Origin: Polaribacter sp. SA4-10
Lineage (GTDB): Bacteria > Bacteroidota > Bacteroidia > Flavobacteriales > Flavobacteriaceae
NCBI RefSeq assembly: GCF_002163835.1
Contig: NZ_CP019331.1
Location: 2,083,001 to 2,147,000 of the forward strand
Direction: 5' to 3'
Length of the DNA: 64,000 nucleotides
A program made the translations under genes and the position numbers. A model generated the notes under the pieces. That model did no database searches and had not been told where the DNA came from. It saw only the letters and a list, made by a program, of their open reading frames with translations. This document shows, in pieces, positions 44,878-51,822 of the stretch (its first letter is position 1; every line of letters starts with the position of its first letter).

Positions 44878-44890
44878 TTAATTGAAGTTT

Positions 44891-46447
44891 TTATTCGATA
44901 ATTAATTTTTTATGAAACGTACCCAATTTAGAAACAACACTTACAATGTAAACGCCTGTTGGTAACATTGGTAATGAAATTTCTTTTACACGCTGTGCAA
45001 CAAATTGTGTAGCCAATACTTCTTTACCACCAATGTTATACATTTGAAGCGTAGCATTACCTTGTGCTTTTAAACCTGTAATTTTTAGCGTACTATTAGA
45101 AGTTTTATATAAGTTTACACTATTATCTACAACGTTATTCTCTAAACTTAAGACACTACTAGAGGTACGTAGGTAAAACCGCCCAATACCATTTAAAGCG
45201 GTAGTAGTTGTTATTTCTACAGATGCATCGGTTAGGTTTGTAAAAGTATTGTTAAAGCTATCTTCTAAATAGACTGCTACGCCGTCTGGCACATTATTAG
45301 CAGCTACACTAAATGTTAATTTTTTATTTACAGCAGCGTACACAGATAAAGGTATTGCTAACTCACTATCTAAAACACTTGTTGGTAAAGATTGTATGGT
45401 AAAATCTACCCCTTGGCTTTCTAACACTAAATGTGTGTTTAAAGAAAAAGAAGGCGTACCATCTTGATAAGCACCCGCATCATACCCTACATCTAAACCT
45501 GTAGTTGAGCTGTCTAAAAACGTTAATTTTGTAGCTTTGTTTACAGCACCACTTGTAAGATTTACTAAAATAGTAGGTATTGAAGAACTCCCTTTATAAA
45601 AAGTGGTTGGACCACTGTTATGGTTTTGTAAACCTTTGCTAAAGGTAAATGTTTCATTCAAATTAATTGCTTTCACCATAAAAGCTTGCCCTGGAGCTAA
45701 CTGTAAAGCAGTATCCGAAAGCCCTATAGGATCATAAGAAGTTCCATTCCAAACATATAAAAAAGCAAAACTTGGGTCTAAATTACCAAGGTTACCTGTT
45801 AACACATTTGCCACTGCATTTGCAGCATTATTTACAGCTAAAAATGATGGAAACGGGTTTCCAATACAACTCCAACGATGCGTACCAGCATTTACAGTTG
45901 GTATTGACACAGCAACATCTGTGTTTGCCATGGCACCAGTAAAGGTGTAAGCGCCAGTAGCGGCCTTCTTCATACTATACCCTTGCCCCGAAACAAAATT
46001 TGTTAATGTTTCTTGATTTTCTAATAATGGCGAACCGTTGTTATGATACGTCCAACGATTATTCGCAGCATTGCTGTTGTTGTAATAAGACACCCCGTAA
46101 TTACTTGTTGTACCACTTTGAGCTACTGCATTGCCAGCAACCCCTACAAAAGTAGGAATATCTTGATCTGTAACAGGTGCAGAAACCAAATGCCAATCAG
46201 TGTTAGTTATATAACGCTTATACGTAATGTCTCCTGTTGTGTTGCCACTCACAATAAAAGAGCCACTTAGAGTAGCATCTGAGGTAGTGGTTAAGCTTGC
46301 TGATGCATCTACAAAAACGTTGCCTCCTACATGCAACATACCGCCAGATAAGGTTACTATTTGACCCCCAGATAATAAAGTAAGGTCTTGAGACCATGCA
46401 ACATTGGTTAGTAAAATGCAGCACATTAAATAGCTAATTCTCTTCAT
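44891..46447 (-). CDS. T9SS-sorted secreted protein made almost only of the shared module
   Basis: 518 residues with a signal peptide (1-19, ending AWS-QD). Unlike its relatives it has no large catalytic or propeller domain. It starts with a short beta region (GGQIVTLSGGMLHVGGNVFV) and goes straight into the common module (NTDWHLVSAPVTD; CIGNPFPSFLAV; APGQAFMVKA; LQNHNSGPTTFYKG; LNGIGRFYLRTSS), then a type A sorting tail (LPMLPTGVYIVSVVSKLGTF). Base composition is visibly less AT-rich than the backbone genes, suggesting transfer. It heads the cassette that continues with the GTGF-tail, FISUMP and TlpA-like genes. Confidence 0.85.
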   Translation of the reverse strand: MKRISYLMCCILLTNVAWSQDLTLLSGGQIVTLSGGMLHVGGNVFVDASASLTTTSDATLSGSFIVSGNTTGDITYKRYITNTDWHLVSAPVTDQDIPTFVGVAGNAVAQSGTTSNYGVSYYNNSNAANNRWTYHNNGSPLLENQETLTNFVSGQGYSMKKAATGAYTFTGAMANTDVAVSIPTVNAGTHRWSCIGNPFPSFLAVNNAANAVANVLTGNLGNLDPSFAFLYVWNGTSYDPIGLSDTALQLAPGQAFMVKAINLNETFTFSKGLQNHNSGPTTFYKGSSSIPTILVNLTSGAVNKATKLTFLDSSTTGLDVGYDAGAYQDGTPSFSLNTHLVLESQGVDFTIQSLPTSVLDSELAIPLSVYAAVNKKLTFSVAANNVPDGVAVYLEDSFNNTFTNLTDASVEITTTTALNGIGRFYLRTSSSVLSLENNVVDNSVNLYKTSNSTLKITGLKAQGNATLQMYNIGGKEVLATQFVAQRVKEISLPMLPTGVYIVSVVSKLGTFHKKLIIE

Positions 46448-46510
46448 AATTTGTTTTTAAATATGTAGAACAAAGGTCTTGCTTATTAATAGATATATTG
46501 GAGATCAAAC

Positions 46511-46579
46511 AATAAGTGCATGAATAAGGAAATAAGTGCATGAATAAGGAAATAAGTGCATGAATAAGGAAATAAGTGC
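46511..46579. repeat. Tandem repeat, 20-bp unit, about 3.5 copies
   Basis: The unit AATAAGTGCATGAATAAGGA occurs three times without a mismatch (46511-46570), followed by a partial AATAAGTGC. It lies 64-132 bp upstream of the T9SS gene starting at 46447. A 20-bp unit is close to two helical turns, so repeat-number changes could alter promoter activity. Confidence 0.9.
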
Positions 46580-46647
46580 TATAAAAAAGGTTTTATAAAC
46601 AACAAATACACCTAATAACCGCTTTATTGTTTTCGTAGCGCGAACGG

Positions 46648-46911
46648 CATTGTTTCCTACACGTTGCTTTAATTACGGTGGCTTTAAAAACAGAGCGTTG
46701 TACGATCCAGAAATTATTCCAAATTTAAATATGACAAAAGAGCAATACAAAAATTCTGATGCACCCAACAATTAATCATTTTTATGAAAAATTATTATTG
46801 CTAAAAGAGAAGATGAATACTGTTGCTGGAAAAAAAATAGCTACAAGGAGACCTCTTTATATGGAAGGATTTTTAAACCAATTTGATGATGAGTGGAATG
46901 GAATTAAATAA
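46648..46911 (+). pseudogene. Decayed copy of the 3' third of the HD hydrolase gene
   Basis: From CGTTGCTTTAATTACGGTGG on, about 180 bp match 41649-41825 of the intact gene with only a handful of differences, including one inserted C (in GCACCCAACAATTAA) that shifts the frame. After that the sequences diverge: this copy ends with a MEGFLNQFDDEWNGIK-like C-terminus against METYLQQFYNEWDGLV in the intact gene. It probably is the original gene end, left behind when the cassette and a new 3' end were acquired. Confidence 0.85.
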
Positions 46912-47085
46912 TTAGTTCTCTTTTGCAACTTCTAATGCTGTTATTTTATGTTCTAAAACAGCTAATTCTTCTCCGCTTTCAATTATTTGATCTACAGTTA
47001 ATTTTTTATTAGAATTTATAAAATCTAATAACTCTTTACTTTTAAACGTATAATACTCTATTGCAGTTTCAATTTTATTTTTCAT
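46912..47085 (-). CDS. Small hypothetical protein downstream of the AraC regulator
   Basis: 57 codons: MKNKIETAIEYYTFKSKELL, then DFINSNKKLTVDQIIESGEE, then LAVLEHKITALEVAKEN. Mostly helical and charged, with no membrane segment. It begins 8 bp after the AraC stop, so the two are probably cotranscribed, and its stop touches the end of the decayed HD gene. No family was recognised. Confidence 0.65.
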   Translation of the reverse strand: MKNKIETAIEYYTFKSKELLDFINSNKKLTVDQIIESGEELAVLEHKITALEVAKEN

Positions 47086-47093
47086 ATAATTAA

Positions 47094-47966
47094 TTATTGA
47101 ATTAAACTTAACATTTCACTTCTGTACTTTGACGCTGATTTTCCTGTAAACTCTTTGAAGAGTTTATTAAAGTGTGAAAAATTATTAAAACCACATTCAA
47201 AACTAATATCTGTAATACTTGTTTGACTTTCTGATAATAGCTTTGTAGCATGAACAACCCGATACTCGTTTACTAATTTTGTAAACGTTTTTCCTGTAGT
47301 TTTTTTAAAAAACCTACAAAAAGCAGGAACCGTCATACTTACCAAACCAGCAATTTCATCTAAACTAATATGTTGGTTAAAATTTTCATTAATATGCTTA
47401 AAAATTATATCTATTTTACTGCTGTCTTGTGGCTGAGTTTCAAAAGCAAAACCATCTGCATTTAAAATTGTATAATCTTCAGATTTAGAAAGTGTATGCA
47501 AAATTTCTAATAATATTAGAATTTGTTTGAACCCCCCTTTTTCTGCAAGTTTTTCAATTTTAGGACCTAATTTTTGTTTTGTTTTAACGCCAAATAAAAT
47601 ACCTTTTTTTGCTTTCTCAAATAACCTTTTTATAGGAAACATTTCTGGAGCATCAAAAAAAGTTTCTCCCAAAAAATCTGGTTTAAACTGAATTAAGGTT
47701 TCAGATCCATTTGTTGTTAACCTATCTGTAAACCCATTATGTGGTAAATTAGAACCTATTAATAATAATTGACTATTATTAAAGTAAGACAAATGATTAC
47801 CAATATGTCTTTTTCCTTTTCCTTTATTAACATATACTAATTCAATTTCTGGGTGAAAATGCCAAAAAGCTTTTATTTGTTTTAAAAACTCTGTATGCTT
47901 TTTTGCCAAAATAGAGCTCCCAAAATCTGGACTTATTTTTTCTAATTTAGGTTTAACGTTTATCAT
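47094..47966 (-). CDS. AraC-family transcriptional regulator
   Basis: About 290 residues from the ATG at 47966; a TTG at 47975 would add three. The N-terminal half is cupin-like (FWHFHPEIELVYVNKGKGKR; IGSNLPHNGF). The C-terminal half has two helix-turn-helix units (ISLDEIAGLVSMTVPAFCRF and SITDISFECGFNNFSHFNKL) ending in the family's FKEFTGKSASKYR. The ligand is unknown. It transcribes away from the secreted protein at 48159, which may be a target. Confidence 0.88.
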   Translation of the reverse strand: MINVKPKLEKISPDFGSSILAKKHTEFLKQIKAFWHFHPEIELVYVNKGKGKRHIGNHLSYFNNSQLLLIGSNLPHNGFTDRLTTNGSETLIQFKPDFLGETFFDAPEMFPIKRLFEKAKKGILFGVKTKQKLGPKIEKLAEKGGFKQILILLEILHTLSKSEDYTILNADGFAFETQPQDSSKIDIIFKHINENFNQHISLDEIAGLVSMTVPAFCRFFKKTTGKTFTKLVNEYRVVHATKLLSESQTSITDISFECGFNNFSHFNKLFKEFTGKSASKYRSEMLSLIQ

Positions 47967-48131
47967 TATTACCAATTTTAATCAAAATTACAATACTTAA
48001 CCTTATAAAGTTATATAAAATTATCATTTTTATATACTATTTTAACCGCCCATTAAATTAACACACTTTTTACTGATAATATAACACATAAATACACCAA
48101 TTCTGATGTTTTCAGATATTTAAATCTAACA

Positions 48132-48139
48132 TAGATTTG
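48132..48139 (+). promoter_or_regulatory. -7 element TAGATTTG
   Basis: An exact TAnnTTTG match 19 bp upstream of the ATG at 48159. No obvious TTG at -33, so activation by a regulator such as the divergent AraC protein is possible. Confidence 0.5.
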
Positions 48140-48158
48140 CAGTGTTAATAATCATTAA

Positions 48159-48758
48159 ATGAAAAAAATTATGAAAACAACAATTAAGAAAAGTTTAGTA
48201 GTAGTAGTATTTATGTTAGGAACATTAATTAACTACGCAAATGAGAACGTTACATCTGACAATATTTTAGATGCAAAAAGGGTTAAAGTAGAATTTAACG
48301 CTGTAAAAAAAGGCCAAACCTTAACCATTAAAAATAATTTAGGAACTACAGTTTATAACCAAGAAATTAAAACTTCTGGAAATTATTCAAGAACATTTAA
48401 TTTAACTGCTTTAGAAAACGGAAATTATACAGCAGAGTTAGATAAAGATTTTGAAGTTATCGTTAAACCCTTTATTGTAGAGAATGGATCGGTTACTTTT
48501 TTAGAAGAAAAAGAAGGAAAAGTTTTTAAACCATTAATTAGAATAGAAAAAGAATTAATCTTAATTTCTAAAATTGAATTTGATAACAAGCCTTTAAAAG
48601 TAACTATTTATCACGAAAATGAAATCCTTCTTTCGGAAAAAGTAGAGGGAGAAAATACGTTAAATAGAATTTATAGTTTATCTAAAAGCCCAAGAGGAAA
48701 TTATATAATAATTATTAATACGAATAACAGCAACTATTCTAAGAGTTTTAGAATATAA
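48159..48758 (+). CDS. Secreted beta-rich protein of unknown function
   Basis: 199 residues with a signal peptide (about 1-27, ending NYA-NE). The rest is two similar beta-sandwich-like halves (VKKGQTLTIKNNLGTTVYNQ and later KVTIYHENEILLSEKVEGEN; NGNYTAEL and RGNYIIII), resembling the fold of T9SS C-terminal domains and Fn3-like modules. It ends KSFRI without a typical sorting motif. Divergent from the AraC regulator. Confidence 0.65.
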   Translation: MKKIMKTTIKKSLVVVVFMLGTLINYANENVTSDNILDAKRVKVEFNAVKKGQTLTIKNNLGTTVYNQEIKTSGNYSRTFNLTALENGNYTAELDKDFEVIVKPFIVENGSVTFLEEKEGKVFKPLIRIEKELILISKIEFDNKPLKVTIYHENEILLSEKVEGENTLNRIYSLSKSPRGNYIIIINTNNSNYSKSFRI

Positions 48759-48811
48759 AAAACAGTTTAGTTAATTGTTAATTACCCATCAAAACTACTG
48801 ATTGTTTTGAT

Positions 48812-48848
48812 AAAAAAAGCGAGCCTGGAGAGGCTCGCTTTTCTTTTT
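48812..48848. terminator. Bidirectional terminator
   Basis: AAAAGCGAGCC and GGCTCGCTTTT pair around TGGAGA, with A and T tracts, between convergent genes ending at 48758 and 48853. Confidence 0.9.
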
Positions 48849-48852
48849 CTAT

Positions 48853-49635
48853 TTAATTTCCTGGAAAATTAGGTTTTCTTTTTTCTAAAAATGCAGTAGT
48901 TCCTTCTTTAAAATCTTTGGTTCCAAAACATTCTCCAAACTCTTCTATTTCTGTATCAAAACCATTTACACCATCTTCAAAATTTGCATTTACAGCTCTT
49001 ATAGCTGCACCTATTGCTAAAGAAGAATTTCTATTAATTTTACTCGCTAGTTTTTCTGCTAATGGTAATAATTCTTCTTGGGTTGTTACGTGGTTAACTA
49101 AACCCCAATCTTTTGCTTCTTCTGCAGCAATCATTCCCGCGGTCATAATTAATTCCATCGCTTTTCCTTTACCAACTAATTGTGGTAACCTTTGTGTGCC
49201 TCCATAACCAGGAATTACACCTAAAGAAACTTCTGGTAACCCCATTTTTGCATTATCAGATGCAATTCTAAAATGACAAGCCATTGCTAATTCTAAACCT
49301 CCACCTAAAGCAAAACCATTTATAGCTGCAATTACTGGTGTAGATAAATTTTCTATATAATCGAATAATATTGTCTGTCCTAACCTAGATAATTCACCGC
49401 CTTCATCAACAGAAAAATGAGCAAATTCAGAAATGTCTGCACCTGCAACAAATGCTTTGTCTCCACTTCCAGTAATAATTATACTTTTTACAGATTTGTT
49501 ATCTTCTAAAGCACCAAAAGCTACATTTAACTCCTTAATAGTTGCTTTATTTAAAGCGTTTAATTTATTGGGTCTATTAATTGTTATTCTTGCAGTTCCG
49601 TTGTTTTTTTCAACTAAAATATTTTCAAAGTTCAT
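48853..49635 (-). CDS. Enoyl-CoA hydratase/isomerase (crotonase family)
   Basis: 260 residues. Oxyanion-hole segments AGADISEFA (near residue 65) and NGFALGGGLELAMACHFR (near residue 105), and both catalytic Glu, in GGGLELAMAC and in GLPEVSLGVIPGYGGTQRL. This is the pattern of short-chain enoyl-CoA hydratases in fatty acid beta-oxidation or butanoate metabolism. Normal length. It follows the histidine kinase gene by 46 bp on the same strand. Confidence 0.9.
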   Translation of the reverse strand: MNFENILVEKNNGTARITINRPNKLNALNKATIKELNVAFGALEDNKSVKSIIITGSGDKAFVAGADISEFAHFSVDEGGELSRLGQTILFDYIENLSTPVIAAINGFALGGGLELAMACHFRIASDNAKMGLPEVSLGVIPGYGGTQRLPQLVGKGKAMELIMTAGMIAAEEAKDWGLVNHVTTQEELLPLAEKLASKINRNSSLAIGAAIRAVNANFEDGVNGFDTEIEEFGECFGTKDFKEGTTAFLEKRKPNFPGN

Positions 49636-49650
49636 CTATTTATTGTTTTA

Positions 49651-49676
49651 GATTCCTGTTTTAGCAGGAATGACAT
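49651..49676. repeat. Short dispersed GATTCCT...GGAATGACA repeat
   Basis: TAGATTCCTGTTTTAGCAGG followed by AATGACA contains the hairpin ATTCCTG/CAGGAAT. A longer relative occurs at 51718-51752 (GAGATTCCTACTCATT, later GGAATGACA). It looks like a small dispersed intergenic palindrome. Confidence 0.5.
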
Positions 49677-49681
49677 GGTTA

Positions 49682-51139
49682 TTATGTTTTTGGTAAAATC
49701 ACTGTAAAAACAGTTCCAATTCCTTCTTTTGATGTAAAATAAATAGTGCCATCATAAGCTTCAATAATATTTTTTATCATGGGTAAGCCTAATCCCATTC
49801 CACTTGTTTTTGTAGTGAATTTAGGTTCAAATATTAAATCTTCTACTTCTTCGCTTATTCCTTTTCCGTTATCAGAAACTATAATTTTTATATCATTTCC
49901 TTCGGATAAGACTTTTACTTCTATTAACGGGTTTTCTTTATTTTCTACTGATTGTGAAGCATTGTTAACTAGATTAGTTACAATTCTTATTAATTGTGTT
50001 TTATCTAAATTGGCATATAATTCTTTTTCCTTTGGTAAATATTTTACGTAATCTTCATTAAAAATATCTAAAGCCAACTTTACAACACCAATTACTTCAA
50101 TCTTTTCTCTTTTTTGAGTTGGCATTTTAGCAAAATCTGAAAATGCAGATGCAATAGCACTCATTACATCTATTTGTTGAATTAAGGTTTGGCTATATTC
50201 TGCCAACTTTTCTCTAGCATCTTTGTCTTCAGGATCAAACTTACGCTCAAAACTCTGCACTGTTAATCGCATTGGTGTTAATGGGTTTTTAATCTCATGA
50301 GCAACTTGTTTTGCCATTTCCCTCCAAGCTTGTTCACGCTCACTTCTAGCCAATTTTACAGCACTTTCCTCTAGCTGATCTATCATATTATTATACGCTT
50401 CAACTAAAATTTCAATTTCTGAGCTTGCAGCATTTAAAATAATTTTTTCATTCCTCTCATTCAAACGCGTTTGTTGCATTTTATCTGAAATTGTTTTTAT
50501 AGAACGTGTAATATAACTTGATAAAAAATAGGCAAAAGCAATTGCAATTAAAAACATTAAAAGATAGACCAAACTAAGTCTATACATAAACTCTCTTAGT
50601 TCTTTCTCAATCTCAGAATTGTCTTGTGTAAATTGCAATTCTAAAATACCTATTCTTTTAAATTTAGGATCGTTTACATAAGAATATGAAGATTGGTAAC
50701 CAATACCGTTTTCTTCTCTTGCTTTTAATATTTTATGATTAGAATTTTGCGCTAATTCATCAAGAATACTTTCAGAAATAGGTTGTATATCTAACTTCTC
50801 AAAAGCATTGGCTATAGAAGATTTTAGCAGCTTACCATTCATATCATACATAGAAATATTTAGCTTATGTATTGCTGATATTTCATAAATACGTTCCTTA
50901 AAAATTTTAGATAAATTTTCTGTACTTACAGGATACGTGGTTTTATTTTTAAGCTCTAATTCTATGCTTTGTTTTGTTGCAGATTCTTTTCGTTCAAAAC
51001 GCTGAATATTATAGTCTTTTGTTTGCTCATCATATTGATAAAGGGTTACAACCAATATTAATATTGAAGCTAATAACACCAATAAAATCATTGATAAAAA
51101 AATGCGAATTTTAAGTGATATGTTTTTAAAAATACTCAA
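49682..51139 (-). CDS. NtrY-like membrane histidine kinase
   Basis: 485 residues: membrane helices at about 12-31 and 188-210 flanking a periplasmic sensor region, a HAMP-like linker (about 212-262), the His box MAKQVAHEIKNPLTPMRLTV near residue 285, and HATPase_c with N, G1 and G2 boxes (LVNNASQSVENK; VSDNGKGISEEV; TKTSGMGLGLPMI). The HEIKNPLTPM form is typical of NtrY/KinB-like kinases. No response regulator is adjacent. Its stop lies 46 bp from the crotonase start. Confidence 0.88.
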   Translation of the reverse strand: MSIFKNISLKIRIFLSMILLVLLASILILVVTLYQYDEQTKDYNIQRFERKESATKQSIELELKNKTTYPVSTENLSKIFKERIYEISAIHKLNISMYDMNGKLLKSSIANAFEKLDIQPISESILDELAQNSNHKILKAREENGIGYQSSYSYVNDPKFKRIGILELQFTQDNSEIEKELREFMYRLSLVYLLMFLIAIAFAYFLSSYITRSIKTISDKMQQTRLNERNEKIILNAASSEIEILVEAYNNMIDQLEESAVKLARSEREQAWREMAKQVAHEIKNPLTPMRLTVQSFERKFDPEDKDAREKLAEYSQTLIQQIDVMSAIASAFSDFAKMPTQKREKIEVIGVVKLALDIFNEDYVKYLPKEKELYANLDKTQLIRIVTNLVNNASQSVENKENPLIEVKVLSEGNDIKIIVSDNGKGISEEVEDLIFEPKFTTKTSGMGLGLPMIKNIIEAYDGTIYFTSKEGIGTVFTVILPKT

Positions 51140-51306
51140 ATTGTTCTAATTTATTCTTTATGTTTTTAGTAATAATATATTCTCAAAACCTATAATAAAA
51201 AAGGTATTGTTTTGACCATGCAAAAGGTGTTCCAACAAAACCAATTAAAAGGAAAATTTTACTTTTTATTTTTGTTTATGAATATAGTCACAAGGTAACA
51301 AAATAA

Positions 51307-51340
51307 AAAAGTCATTACAAACTATGTAATGACTTTTAGT
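51307..51340 (-). terminator. Terminator after the SemiSWEET gene
   Basis: AAAAGTCATTACA and TGTAATGACTTTT pair around AACTA. It lies 20 bp past the SemiSWEET stop at 51360, with T-rich sequence on the minus strand. Confidence 0.8.
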
Positions 51341-51359
51341 AGGTATAAAATATCTTTTT

Positions 51360-51617
51360 TTATTTATGTCTTAATTTCATAATCACTAAAAATAAAGAGG
51401 AAACTGCTGTGATTGAATTGGCTAAAATCATTGGTAAACTATTTAAGTGAATTCCGTAAATTAACCATAAAACGATCCCAATAAAAAAAGTAACGTACAT
51501 GGTTAAAGATAAACCTTCTGTTTGTTTTGTTTTCCAGGTTTTATAAACTTGTGGCAAAAAGGATGCTGTTGTAATAAATGCAGCAATTAAGCCAATCACC
51601 TCGTAAAAGTCAATCAT
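51360..51617 (-). CDS. SemiSWEET-type sugar transporter
   Basis: 85 residues, three membrane helices and the PQ-loop motif in ASFLPQVYKTWKTKQTEGLS. This is the half-size SWEET unit that works as a dimer for passive sugar movement. Conserved features also include the WLIYG segment in helix 2 and the Asn in ILANSITAVSS. Single gene with its own terminator. Confidence 0.9.
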   Translation of the reverse strand: MIDFYEVIGLIAAFITTASFLPQVYKTWKTKQTEGLSLTMYVTFFIGIVLWLIYGIHLNSLPMILANSITAVSSLFLVIMKLRHK

Positions 51618-51696
51618 TTTTTTTACTTTTTCTGATAAATGAATTGCTTAATCTGTCATTTAGAAATGCCCATTTCAGCGATTGAGAAATCTTATT

Positions 51697-51772
51697 AAAA
51701 TAGCTACAAGTATATTATGAGATTCCTACTCATTATTCGTTCGGAATGACAATATGCTTGTAACTATTTCAT
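51697..51772. repeat. Imperfect long inverted repeat with GGAATGACA core
   Basis: AATAGCTACAAGTATATT and AATATGCTTGTAACTATT flank GAGATTCCTACTC and TTCGGAATGACA. The whole can fold into a cruciform. No gene is in the 200-bp gap between the SemiSWEET and leuS genes. Confidence 0.5.
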
Positions 51773-51822
51773 TGTAATTATCTCTTCACAAACAAGTGAA
51801 TACCAAAAGTACATTGCGTGTG

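Noticed and set aside
46511..46579. CRISPR-like array
   Set aside because: The 20-bp units are directly adjacent with no spacers and no cas genes are near; it is a simple tandem repeat.
49682..51139. Histidine kinase as the PhoR of the phosphate locus
   Set aside because: It lies more than 30 kb away, has NtrY-like features and no linked PhoB-type regulator, so there is no support for that link.
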